From CAYTLW01 sp964438735 (GTDB lineage Bacteria > Myxococcota_A > UBA9042): 36,905 bases of DNA. A program made the position numbers and the translations under genes. Every line of letters begins with the position of its first letter. The stretch's first letter is position 1. A model generated the notes under the pieces. The model was not told the origin of the DNA and made no database searches. It was given only the letters and a program-made list of their open reading frames with translations. The DNA lies in the NCBI GenBank assembly GCA_964438735.1, contig CAYTLW010000074.1, forward strand, positions 1 to 36,905, written 5' to 3'. Shown piece after piece: positions 16,527-29,119 of this stretch.

Positions 16527-18397
16527 TTATGCCCCTCCGCCGTACATGGACTCGATGAGCTCGGACCAGCTTTCGTGTACCGCGCTGCGGCGCACCTTCT
16601 GGGTGGCCGTCAGCTCGCCATCGTCCTGGTTGAGCTCGCGCGGCAGCAGTCGGAAGGCGCGCACCTGCTCGACCCGGGCCAGCAGGTCGTTGGCGCGCGC
16701 CACCTCGTCGCTGATGAGCTTGATGACCTCGTCCTTGGCCGCCAGGTCGCCGAACGAGGTGTATGCGACGCCCTGTCGCTGGGCATGATTGCCCACCGCC
16801 TCGCGATCGATCTGAATCAGGGCGCCGACGAACTTGCGCCGGTCGCCGATAGCCACCACCTCGCGGATATAGACGCTGGTCTTGAGCGCGTTCTCGATCT
16901 TCTCCGGCGACAGGTTCTTGCCGCCGGCGGTGATGATGATCTCCTTGCTGCGACCGGTGATGCGTACGAATCCCTGCTCGTCCAGTGCGCCGATGTCGCC
17001 GGTATGGAGCCAGCCGTCGTCGTCCACCGTCGCCGCCGTCGCTTCGGCGTCGTGCAGGTAGCCGCAGAAGACGTGGCGGCCGCGGACCAGGATCTCGCCA
17101 TTGTCGGCGATACGATGCTCCAGCCCGGGCAGGACCTGGCCCACCGAGCCCAGCTGCGGACGGCCCGGCGGGTTCATGTGCGACACGCCGGCGCATTCCG
17201 TCTGGCCGTAGCCCTCCACCACGGGCACGCCGACGCCGTGAAACCAGGCCAGCAGGTCCGACGAGATGGGCGCGGCGCCGGTGACCGGCAGCCGGCAACG
17301 TCGCAGCCCCAGTCGTTCCTGCAGCGGTCGGAAGACCAGCAGGTCGCCGAGACGCCACAGCAGCCGGTCGGCCAGGGTCAGTGTGCCCTGCCGCCGACGT
17401 TCGCCCACGGGCTGACCCCGGCTGGAGAAGAAGCCATAGAGCGCCCGCTTGAGCCAGGACGCGTCCTGCATCTTCAAGGTCACCGAGGCGTGCACCTTCT
17501 CCCAGATGCGGGGCACGCCCAGGAAGATGGTCGGCGAGACCTCGCGCAGGTCTTCCTGCACCGTCTCGATGGCCTCGCCGAAGTGGACCGTGCAGCCACA
17601 GGCCAGGGGCACGAAGAGGCTGAAGATCTTCTCGGCCACATGACACAGGGGCAGGTAGCTCAGGATGGCGTCGTCCGGCCCCGCGCCGAGCATGTCCACC
17701 AGGGCGTCGGGGATGGTGTTGGCGTTGGCGCTGGAGAGCAGGGCGCCCTTGGGCTGGCCGGTGGTGCCCGAGGTGTAGACCACCATCGCTGGCGCGTCGG
17801 GGTCGAGCTGCTGGACCCGCTCGGCGAACCAGCCAGGGCGTTCGGTGGCGAGTGTGCGGCCGCGTGCCAGCAGGTCGGACCAGGTCAGGAGTCGGGGGTC
17901 GGGGTATCGACGTGTCGCGCGCGGCTCGAAGACCACCACGTGCTGGACGTTGGGTGTCTCGTCGGCGATGGCCACGGCCTTGTCCACCTGCTCCTGGTCC
18001 TCGCAGAAGAGTACCTTGGCGCCGCTATGCTGGACCACGTAGGCCACATCTTCCGGCGGGTTGGTCTGGTAGACGCCGACGCTGCGTGCGCCGATGCCCT
18101 GGGCGCCCAGGTCGGCGAAGAGCCACTCCGGCCGGTTGTCGCTGAGGATGGCCACGTGGTCGCCCGACTGCACGCCAAGGTCGGCCAAAGCGTGGCCCAC
18201 CGCGGCGGCCTGGTCGCGGTAGTCGGCCCAGGTGATGCCCTGCCAGACGCCATGTCGCTTGTCGCGCAAGGCCACCACGTCGGGGCGCGCGTCGGCGTGG
18301 GCCAGCAGGCGGCCGGGCAGGGTGGCGCCCAGGATCGCGTCACTGGCCGCGTCGCCGGACGCGCCGTCCCAGGGTCGAATGGCTGCGGGGCGGGCCA

Positions 18398-18398
<1 letters not shown>
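16527..18398 (-). CDS. AMP-binding long-chain acyl-CoA synthetase-like ligase
   Basis: The 623-residue product has the adenylation-family motifs in order: phosphate loop TSGTTGQPKG (~206), YGQTECAG (~396), TGDIG (~464) and ITGRSKEIIITAGGKNLSP (~479-497). The length and the last motif place it with FAA1/FadD-like long-chain acyl-CoA synthetases. It would activate a carboxylic acid with ATP and join it to CoA in the cytoplasm. The ATG at 18398 is chosen over GTG at 18401 because it overlaps the livG stop (TGATG) and has GGAGG upstream. It sits between livG and livH. Such ligases are often found inside liv-type operons in proteobacteria, which suggests uptake and activation of a fatty, aromatic or other organic acid. 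The exact substrate is not known. Confidence 0.93.
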
Positions 18399-20019
<1,621 letters not shown>

Positions 20020-20032
20020 GAAGCGGCCGACC

Positions 20033-21337
20033 CTACGAAGCGGGTTCGGCGTAGGGCGCCACCTCGGACCAGGTCTTCTTGTCCATCACCGGCTTGAGCA
20101 CGCGCGTGCGGGTGCCGGTGACGTAGGGGAAGGTGCTCAGGTCCACCGGCTGGATCATGCCACCGGCATTCCAATCCTTCATGCCGGCCAGGGCTTTGGC
20201 GAAGCCGGCGCGGGTCAGGTCACCGGACTCGATGGCCGACGCGACGGCGCCGAGCTGAATCATGCCCTGGATGAAGCTGACCAGGATGTAGAAGTCGGGG
20301 TTGCCCAGGTCCTTGCCATGCTTGGCCCAGGTGGCCTGGAAGTCGCTCATGCCCTGCACATCCTCGCCCCAATAGGGCAGGCCGCTCATCTGGTGGTAGT
20401 TGGTGAACACCACCGGCGGGATGACCTTGGGGATGAAGAAGGCGTCGATCCACGCCGGCGTATTGCCGACCCAGATGGGCATGTACTTGAGCTGCGCGGC
20501 GGTACCCAGGATGGGCCCGGTGGCGCTGGGCAGCACCGACAGGAGCACGTGGGTGGCGCCCTTATCCTTGAGCGCGGTGACCACCGCGGCCATGTCCTTC
20601 TGGCCGGGCGAGACGGTCTGCTCGCTGACGATCTCCACGCCATGTCTGGCCGCGCCCGCCTTCCAGCCGGCCAGGCCATCCTTACCGTAGTCATCCTGCT
20701 GATAGACGATGGCCGCCTTGACCTTCTTGGCGTCCCCGGCGCTGGCCACGACCCAGTCCATGGCCCGCTTCGCCTCGATGGTATACGACGGCCCCAGGGG
20801 CGGCGTCTGCTTGAACTCGGCCATCTTCGAAGACAAGGAGGCGGGGAAGGCCATCACCTTGTCGCGCGCCAGCATGGGCCGCAGCGGCAGCGTATTGGGC
20901 GTGCCAAAGCTGGTGGCGATGAAGAGCACTTCGTCCTTGAGCTCGTTGTAGGCCTGCACCGACTTCTGCGGGTTGTAACCGTGGTCGCGCTCGACCAGTT
21001 CGACCGTCCAGCCCTCGGGCAGCATCTCGTCGGCCACCTTGGCGACCAGGCGCTTGCCGATGGCGAAGGGCTTGCCGATGGCGGCGGCGGGCCCGCTCTC
21101 GTCGTTGAGCGTGCCGATCTTGATGACCTTCTTGTCCAGGTCGACGCCCTTGTCGGTCTTCAACGCGGTGCCTTCGCCCTTGGTCGGCGTGGCGGCAGCA
21201 GGGGCCTCCGTGCCGGTGGCGGCGGCGGGCGCGGCGACGGGCTCGGGCGCAGGCTTGGGGGCCTCGGCCTTTTTGCCGCAGGCGGTCAGCAGCGCGGCGG
21301 CTGCGATGGCGATAGCGATACGGGTATGCGTCTTCAT
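20033..21337 (-). CDS. Periplasmic substrate-binding lipoprotein, LivJ/LivK family
   Basis: The 434-residue product has a lipoprotein signal ending in LLTAC (Cys20), then an Ala/Pro/Glu linker to ~residue 60. A type I periplasmic-binding fold follows, beginning IKIGTLNDESGPAAAIG. It would capture the substrate and deliver it to LivHM. The ATG at 21337 is chosen because GAGGGAG lies just before it and it directly opens the signal; the longer frame adds 22 unlikely residues. It is the first gene of the operon. Family members bind branched-chain amino acids, amides, urea or aromatic acids; which one here cannot be told. Confidence 0.93.
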   Translation of the reverse strand: MKTHTRIAIAIAAAALLTACGKKAEAPKPAPEPVAAPAAATGTEAPAAATPTKGEGTALKTDKGVDLDKKVIKIGTLNDESGPAAAIGKPFAIGKRLVAKVADEMLPEGWTVELVERDHGYNPQKSVQAYNELKDEVLFIATSFGTPNTLPLRPMLARDKVMAFPASLSSKMAEFKQTPPLGPSYTIEAKRAMDWVVASAGDAKKVKAAIVYQQDDYGKDGLAGWKAGAARHGVEIVSEQTVSPGQKDMAAVVTALKDKGATHVLLSVLPSATGPILGTAAQLKYMPIWVGNTPAWIDAFFIPKVIPPVVFTNYHQMSGLPYWGEDVQGMSDFQATWAKHGKDLGNPDFYILVSFIQGMIQLGAVASAIESGDLTRAGFAKALAGMKDWNAGGMIQPVDLSTFPYVTGTRTRVLKPVMDKKTWSEVAPYAEPAS

Positions 21338-21409
21338 GGTCTCCCTCGTTCGGATGGCGGGCGTGCGGGGCGGGACGCTATCGCATGGGGGAGGGGGTCG
21401 CAAGCTGTT

Positions 21410-21425
21410 GGCACGGGTCGGTGCC
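21410..21425 (-). terminator. Weak hairpin after the giant lipoprotein gene
   Basis: GGCAC and GTGCC form a five-base-pair stem around a six-base loop, starting two bases after the TAG of the giant gene. There is no U-tract, so terminator function is doubtful. The 89 bases between this stop and the livK start must also hold any promoter of the liv operon; no strong one is visible. Confidence 0.2.
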
Positions 21426-21426
21426 G

Positions 21427-24400
21427 CTATGGCGCGAGCACCTTCTTGAGCGTGCTGCTGCTGCTCTTGCTGCCGTAGCCCAATTGGCCGTCGGTGCCGG
21501 TGCCCAGGCAGTAGACCTGGCCATCCTTGCCCAGGCCGCAGGTGCTGTTGTAGGCGGCCGTGACGCCCACCAGCGGCATGCTGAACTCGGTCGACTTCAC
21601 CGCAGTGGTGCTGTCCGACTTCGACTTGTTGCCCAACTGGTAGTAGTTGGCGTCGCCGGCGGCGTAGAGCGTACCGTTGCCCATGAGCATCAGTTGGTGG
21701 TCATCGCCACCGCGCATGAGCGCGGGCAGGCCCGGCAGGCCCTTGACCACCCTGGCGATGGTCGACGGCGACCCCTTGGCGCCGTAGCCCAGCTGTCCGT
21801 CGCTGTTGTCGCCCCAGCACAGGGTCTGGTTTTTGCTCGGCGACGTGCCGCAGGTGAAATAGCGACCGCCGCCGACGACGGTCAGTCCAGCCACATTGGT
21901 GCGCTTGGTGGGCACGAGGATCTTGGTGGCCGAGACCACCGCGACGTCGCGGTAGCTGTTATAGCCCCAGCACCACACATCTCCCTTGGCGGTGAGCGCG
22001 CAGCGCCGACGATAGTTCATGTCCAGGTCGACCACGCCTGTGGGCAGGCCGACCACCTTGACCGCCGTCTTGCCGGCGCTGGTGGTGGTCCCGTCGCCGC
22101 GTTCGCCCCAGGCGCCGTAGCCCCAGCAGTAGAACGCGCCGTCCTGTGCACGCCCGCAAGTTGTGTGGTGGGCCGCCCAGATGTCCGCCAGCGGCGGCAC
22201 CTTGGTCGCCAGGACCGGCTTGGTCTGGTCTGTGAAGCTGGCCACGCCGTTGCCCAGCTGTCCGTAATAGTTGAAGCCCCAGCATCCGGTTTTGCCGTTG
22301 GCCAGCAGGGCGCAGGTATGGGCCGAGCCGGTAGTGACCTTGGTGACACCGGAGAGACCGGCGACCACCACCGGCTTGGTCTGGTCGGTCTTGTTGCCGT
22401 TGCCGATCTGGCCGTCGGAGTTGTCGCCCCAACAAGCGACGGTGCCGCTGTGGCGCAGGGCACAGAAGAACCGGCCATAAGCGTCAGCAGCGATCTGTTT
22501 CGCCCAGCCAGCGGAGATGGACGAGCACTTGCCGGCGCCGCAGACCTTGCCCTGGCCGCAGACCGTGCCCTGGTTGGTGAACGGGAAATCGCAGGCCCCG
22601 GTCTTGGTATTGCAGACGTCCTTGGTGCAGATGTTGTGGTCGTTGCAGTCGGCGGCCGACTTGCACTTGACCAGGCACCCCTTGATGGGCGTGTACTTGC
22701 AGGCGCCCGTCTTGGCGTCACAGCTGTCGGCCGTGCAGGGCTTCAGGTCGTCGCACGCCTTCATGACCCCCGGCACGCAGGATGGCGCGCCGCTCTTGTC
22801 GATGCAGTGGTCGCCTGTGGTGCACTTGTTGTTGTCATTGCAGACCACCGCCTTGCCGCTGCAGTAGCCCAGGACGCAGGCGTCGCTGTGGGTGCAGGCG
22901 TTGCCGTCGGTGCATTTCTGTCCGGGTGTGCAATGAACGCTGACAGGCGCATAGAGGGCGATGTCGGTGGTGCCGCCGCTACCCAGCTGCCCCGAGACGC
23001 TGTCGCCGGTGCAGAAGACGTGGCCCTGCCCGGTGAGCGCACAGGTGGTGTCGCCTGCCGCCTCGACCTGCACGGCGACCTGGCCGGCGGGCAGCTTCGA
23101 CTTCGTCCACTTGCCCTGATCCTGGGTGCTGCCGATACCCAACTGACCGTTGTCGTTGTCGCCGGTGACCCAGACGGAGCCGTCCGTGGCCAGCAGCGCG
23201 TTGTGATCGTAGCCGCCTTCGATCCAGGCCACGCCTGGAGGTCCGCTCACCGCGACGCCACCAGGCGTGTCGCTGCCCGCGGTCTTGCCCAGTTGGCCGT
23301 TGTCGTTGTCACCTGCACACCAGCCTTTGCCGCCCTTGCCCCAGCACACGGTGGAGTAGGAGCCGGTGGCGAAGGAGGCGCCCTTGGCGTCGATCTTCTG
23401 TACCGGAGAAGTGAACGTCGACAAAGGCGCGCCCGAGAGCTGCCTGTCGTAGTTGAAGCCCCAGCACCAGACCGTGCCGTCGTTCTTGCGGGCGCAACTG
23501 TGGCCGTAGGCGCTCCACAGGTCGACGGCGTTGCTCAACCCCTTGACTTCGGCGCCCTTGGGCAGCGCCGAGGGCGACGTGCTGCCGCTGCCCAGTCGGC
23601 CGGCCGACTGATAGCCCCAGCAGCGCACCTTGCCAGTCTTGAGCAGACCGCAAGTGTAGCGATAGCCGCAGGTCATCTTGACGATGCCGCTGGCGACGGT
23701 GACCAATGTCGGCGTGTTGATATCCGAGAAGCCCGATATGCCCTTGCCCACCGCGCCATAGGTGTTGTCGCCCCAGCAGTACCACTTGCCGCCGGCTTGC
23801 GCGCAGCTGTGGCTGTAGCAGGCGACCACGTCGGTCACGTTGCTCAACCCCGGCACCTGGACCGGCCGGCTGCGGTCGCTGGTGCTCTTGATGCCCAGTC
23901 GGTAGTCGCTGCCTTCGCCCCAACACCAGGCCTTCTTGTCGGTGCCCACGGCACAGAAGTGACGCCCGTTGGTGCTGCCGGAGATCTTGGACGCCCAACC
24001 CTTGCCGCTGGCGGCGCACTTGCCGGCGCCGCAGACCTGGCCGATGGCGCAGAAGCCGCCCTCGTTGCCATTCTTGTTGATGCACTTGCCCAGGATGCAG
24101 GTATTGGTTGTGCACACATTGCCGTCGGCGCACTCCGCGTCGGATTTGCAGGCGGGCACGCAGCCCGGTTTGGTCTTGAAGACGCACTTGCCGGTGGCGA
24201 TGTCGCAGCTGTCGTCTGTGCAGCTGTTCTTGTCGTCGCAGACCTTCGGCGTGCCCTTGCTGCAGGAGGGCTTGCCATCCTTGTCGGCGACACACTTCTC
24301 GCCGAGCGTGCAGGGATTCTTGTCGTCGCAGACGATGGGCTTGCCGCCACACTTGCCCTTGCTGCAGACGTCCTTGTCGGTGCAAGCCACGCCGTCATCG

Positions 24401-27400
24401 CAGGGATTGCCGTCGGTGGCCTTGTGGCCGCAGGCGCCGGTCTTGGTGTCGCAGGTGTCTACGGTGCAGCCGTTGCCGTCGTCGCACATCTTGTTGTCGG
24501 CGCATAGACCGATGGCCAGCACCGGCTTATTGCTGCTGATGCCGCTGCCATTGCCCAGCGCGCGGTAGTAGTTGTAACCGGCGCACCACACCTGGCCCGA
24601 ATGGGCGAGCGTGCAGGTGGTGCGATAGCCCGCAGCGGCGTCCACGGAGGGGCCGAAGCCAGTCTTGACCCACGACTTGCGCGAGGTGGCAGCGCTGCCC
24701 AGGCCCAGCTGACCGTAGCTGTCGTAGCCCACTCCCCAGACCTCGCCACCGGGTGTCAGCGCCAGGTGGTTGAGATAGCCGCCGTCCATGGCCACCGGGC
24801 TCTTCGGCCCCTTGACTGGCACCGGCAACTTGCTGTCCGTCGTGCCACCGTTGCCCAGCTGGCCGTAGCCGTTGTCGCCGACGCACGCCCAGGCACCGGA
24901 CTTGCCGCCGCAGGTGTTTGAGCGGCCTGTCACCACGGCCATCATGGCCGGCACGCCCTTGCGCCGCGTGTAGGTCCATTTGCTGCCGGCCGTCTCGCTG
25001 GTCTCGAAGTTGGTATTGGAGCCGGCACACCACAGCGATCCGTCCAGGCGCAGCACGCAGGCGTGGTTGTAGGCCATGTCGATACCGCGCACACCGGAGA
25101 GGCCAGCCACCTTCTTGGGCAGCTGTTGGGACTTGGTATCGCCGTGACCCTGGTTGCCGAACCCGTTGTAGCCCCAGCAGGACATGGTGCGGTCGGCATG
25201 TACAGCGCAAGTGGTGTCGTAGCCAGTGCCCACGTCCACGGCGGCGCCCAGGTTCGGGATCTTGTAGGGCGTCGCCAGCGCCGACGCCTTGACGCCCGGC
25301 GCGGTCTGGCCGTGGTTGTTGCGGCCCCAGCACCAGACCTCGCCCTTTTCGGTCAGGGCGCAGCTGTGATAGCGGCCCGCCGAGACCTTCTTGACGCCCG
25401 TGGGCGATCCCTTGACCAGGGTCGGTTTGCTGACACTGCTCTTCGAGGCGCCATAACCGGTCTGGTAGTAGGCGTTGTATCCCCAACAGGCGACCCGTCG
25501 ATCCCAGGTCACCGCGCAGAAGTGGTAGCCGTAGGCATGGCCGCTCAGCTGCCGCGCCCAGCCAACGTTGATGGCCTTGCAGGTGCCCGACTTGTCGCAG
25601 ACGGTTCCGCCGCCACAGACGACGCCCGGCTTGCCGGGCTTGACGGCGCACGTGCCAGCCTTGGTGTCGCACGAATCTGCCGTGCAGACGTTGTTGTCGT
25701 CGCAGTCCGCATCCACTTTGCACTTGGCCAGGCAGCCAGCGATGGGTTTGTTGCTGCAACCGCCGGTCTTGGTGTCACAGGCGTCGGACGTGCACGCGTC
25801 GCCGTCGTTGCAGGTCTCGGTGAATCCGACCAGGCACTTGCCGTCCTTGGCGTTGCAGCTCTCCTGGTGCGTGCAGGCGTTGCCGTCATCGCATTTCTTG
25901 GTCGAGGCGATGATGCACTTGCCGGTCTTGCAGCCGTTGTCGGTGCAGAGGTCGCCATCGTCGCAGGGGGCGCCATCCTTGACCGCCACCTGGCTGCACT
26001 TGCCGGTGGCGAGGGTGCATGCGTCGGTGGTACAGGCGTTGCCGTCGTCGCAGTCGGGCGCGCCTTTGCACGCCATGTCCAAGATTGAGATGTCGTCTAC
26101 GAAAGCGCCGGACGTGGCGTTGAACTGGCAATCCTTGGTGAACATCTGCCAGGCGAGATGAATGACCTTGCCCTTGTAAGCCGCAAGATCCCACGTGCGA
26201 AGCGCCCAGCCATTGTTCGAGACGTCGTTGTAGGTGGCCAGCTGCTTCCAGGTCTTGGCGCCGTCGATGCTCACCGCCAGGTTCACGTCATCCCACGAGC
26301 CGAACTCCCAGTCGCCGCCCAGCTGGAAGCTGACCACGGGCAGCAGGGCCTTGCCCAGGTCGATGGCCGGGGAGACAGCCGACTTGTTGATGTTCTTGAG
26401 ACCCGTCGGGCAGTTGTAGTTCTTGCCGTTGTTGAAGTTGAGCGAGCACTTGGGCGATTTGTAGCCGGGGACCGCCGGGGTGCCATCCACGGCCCAGGAC
26501 GGGCCGTTGGAGTAGCCGCCAAGCTGCCAGATCTTGCTGCTGCCCGAACCGCAGTTGAACGGCTCGACGAAGGGCAACGGGAAGGGTTTGCTGCCACAGC
26601 CCTTGATGCCGCTGTGCTTGCAACCAGTCTTGGAATCGCACGAATCGGCCGTGCACATGTCGCCATCATCGCAGTCGATCTTCTTGCCGGGCTGGCACTT
26701 GCTCGCCTTGCAGCCGCCCGAGCCGGTGCATTTATCGCCATCGTCGCACGCGCTGCCGTCCTTGGCCGGCGGGTAGATGCAACCGGTCTTCGGATCGCAG
26801 CCATCTTTCGTGCAGGTGTTGCCGTCGGTGCACACCTTTTTGGCCCCGGCTGCGCACTTGCCGGCCTTGCAGTGGTCCTTTTCGCTGCAGGCGCTGCCAT
26901 CTTCGCACTTGCCGCCGTCCAGCTTCTTGAATACGCAGCCGCCGATGGCCTTGCTGCAACTGTCCGCGGTGCAGACGTTGCTGTCATCGCACTTCTTGGC
27001 CGAGCCGGCGCACTTGCCGGCGTTGCAGGCGTCGGCGTCGGTGCAGGGGTCGCCATCGTCGCATTTGCCGCTGTTATTCGACGCCACGCAGCCGACGGCC
27101 GTGTCGCACTTGTCGTCGGTGCAGGGGTTGTTGTCATCGCATTTCACCGACGCGCCGCCGCATTTTCCGGTCGCGCAGATGTCGTCCTTGGTGCACTTGT
27201 TATTGTCGTCGCACTTGCTGTTGTTGTTCGTGGTCGTGCAGCCGGTGGCCATATCGCAGGCGTCGTCGGTGCAGGCGTTGCCGTCATCGCAGGTCAGCGT
27301 GGCGCCGGCACAGAGCCCCACGGCGCAGACGTCATCTTTCGTACAGGCGTTCTTGTCGTCGCATTTGGCGCTGTTGTTCTTGGCGACACATCCGAGCGCT

Positions 27401-28975
27401 TTGTCGCAGCTGTCGTCGGTGCACACCTTGCCGTCATCGCATGTCAGCGCAGCGCCGCTGCAGGTGCCCTTGGTGCAGGCGTCGTCCTTGGTGCATGCGT
27501 TGCCGTCGTCGCACTTGTTGTTGTTGTCGGCGGTCACGCAGCCCTTGGTCTTGTCGCAGCTGTCATCGGTGCACGGGTTGTTGTCATCGCAGGTCACCGA
27601 CGCGCCGGCACAGAGGCCCACCGCGCAGGCGTCGTCCTTGGTGCACGCGTCGCCATCGTCGCAGGCGGCGGTGTTGTGGGCCGTCTTGCAGCCGCTGGCC
27701 TTGTCGCAGCTGTCGTCGGTGCAGACGTCGCCATCATCGCAGGCCACGGTCGCGCCGGTGCACATTCCCACCGCGCAGGCATCGTCCTTGGTGCACTTGT
27801 CTTCATCGTCACAAGAGGCGCTGTTGTTGACATTGGCGCAGCCCTTGGCCTTGTCGCAGCTGTCGTCGGTGCAGACGTTGTTGTCATCGCAGAGCGCGTC
27901 GCCGCCCTCGTCCACGTCTCCGTCGCAGTCGTTATCCTTGTCATCGCAGACCTCGTCGCTGCCGGCGGGCGGCGCGCAGTCGGCCAGTCCGCCGTCTGCA
28001 GGCGCGCCAGGCTCGGCCTTCTTCAGGCAGGCGCGCTCGGCGGTACAGCCGGGCTTGCCTTCGGCGTAGCAGGTGGTCTTGGCGGCCGAAGCGATGGCCC
28101 AGGCCGAGCAGGCGCAGGCCCCGCCATCCTTGGGCAGGCATTGCTTGACGTCCTTGCCGTCCACATCCTTGGCGGCGGCGCACGCCTCGCCGGTGGCGCA
28201 GTCGTCGTCCTTGTCGCAATCCGTGCCGCAATAGGCGCCCGCTGCGCCCATATCGACGCAGGCGCCGCCGCCGCCCAGGGCGCAGTCCTTGTTCGCCATG
28301 CAGGGGGCGCAGGCGGCGATGCCCGCCGGCACGCACAGGCTGGTTCCGGCGACCGAATCGCAGACATGTTCGGCCGCGCAGTCGTCATCTTTGGTGCACG
28401 GCGCGGCGCAGTACTTGCCGCCATCGCTGCCCATCATGCAGCTGCCGGCGTCGCAGTCGGCGTCTTCGGTGCAGTCGCAACCGGGGCCGCCGGGGCAGAC
28501 CGGTCCAGCGTCGACGGCCGCATCTCCGCCGCCATCATCCGCACCGCCATCGTCCGGGCCGCCGTCGTCTGCCCCGCCATCGNNNNNNNNNNNNNNNNNN
28601 NNNNNNNNNNNNNNNNNNNNNNNNNNNNNNNNNNNNNNNNNNNNNNNNNNNNNNNNNNNNNNNNNNNNNNNNNNNNNNNNNNTCGTCTGCCCCGCCATCG
28701 GCGAGCGCGTCGTCCTCGGAGCCGCCGTCCACGGCCGCCACATCTTCCACGACCGCGTCCGCAGCGGTCGCGTCCACGCCGGTCGCGCTATCGGTCGGCT
28801 GGCCATCCACGGTCGCCTCGCCGTCCGGCAGGCCAGTCACGTCGTTCGCGCCGGCGTCCTGGGCGACGTCCGTGCCGGATGGATCGGTGATGGCATTGTC
28901 GCCGCAGCCAGTCGCCACACAGCAGGCGAGGGCGAGGACGAAGGGCAGGGCGCGCAAGGAGCGGTTGCGATGCAT
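21427..28975 (-). CDS. Giant Cys-repeat/RCC1-like lipoprotein (~2,500 residues, spans assembly gap)
   Basis: The gene starts at ATG 28975 with a lipoprotein-like signal (LALACCVATGC) and an acidic Asp/Gly/Ala linker that contains the 100-N gap. The frames on the two sides differ only because the N run is 100 long. In order after the gap: a Cys-rich module shared with the lipoprotein at 8122, including one MopE-type motif (CDDKDNDCDG); about nine 50-residue CTDC-type repeats (~27910-26600); a jelly-roll/MAM-like domain (~26580-26080); then three RCC1-like propellers (~25575-24500, ~24005-22925, ~22525-21427), separated by further CTDC-type linkers. Each propeller opens with a GWA....... FCA motif and has seven blades. 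It is probably anchored to a membrane and exposed at the surface; the function is unknown. The coding frame between the gap and the stop is unbroken over 7.1 kb. Confidence 0.85.
26600..27910 (-). repeat. Tandem 150-nt (50-residue) Cys-repeat array
   Basis: Each unit reads CDD...CTDD.CD...GC....N...CDD...CTKDD.C..G.C.G. The central six copies are exactly or nearly 50 residues long; the last copies degenerate in spacing. Copies differ at many silent and variable positions, so the array is not a recent perfect expansion. It matches the Dictyostelium CTDC repeat pattern. Confidence 0.85.
28583..28682. other. Assembly gap (100 N)
   Basis: There are exactly 100 N, the common placeholder for a gap of unknown length. 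The 18-base sequence TCGTCTGCCCCGCCATCG stands on both sides (28565-28582 and 28683-28700). It lies within the Asp/Gly-rich linker of the giant lipoprotein. Merging the two copies gives an in-frame join. Confidence 0.97.
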
Positions 28976-29097
28976 GTCTGGACCTGTGGGTTCCGCAGGC
29001 CCTCGGGCGGGCCTTAGCGGTGGTTGGGAGCGAGCGGGTCGGGTCACCCGTCTTCGACGCCGGCATGTTGCCGGATGCCTCGGTGCAAGTACAAGGC

Positions 29098-29111
29098 GGC
29101 GCGTGCGCGCC
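29098..29111 (-). terminator. GC hairpin after the dehydrogenase gene
   Basis: GGCGCG and CGCGCC form a perfect six-base inverted repeat around two bases, nine bases past the stop of the dehydrogenase gene. There is no U-tract and the loop is too tight for a classical terminator. It could be a weak or Rho-assisted end. The remaining ~120 bases to 28976 should hold the promoter of the giant gene; no good boxes are seen. Confidence 0.25.
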
Positions 29112-29119
29112 CGTGAGGC

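Noticed and set aside
21385..24507. 1,040-residue plus-strand open frame opposite the RCC1 propellers
   Set aside because: It is the antisense shadow of a repetitive gene; it has no start context and no domain.
26600..27910. CRISPR-like periodicity
   Set aside because: The 150-nt period is fully explained by the coding 50-residue repeat; there are no short identical repeats with unique spacers and no cas genes.
26158..28890. 910-residue plus-strand open frame opposite the Cys-repeat array
   Set aside because: It also runs through the N gap. Its apparent repeats mirror the 150-nt repeats of the real gene.
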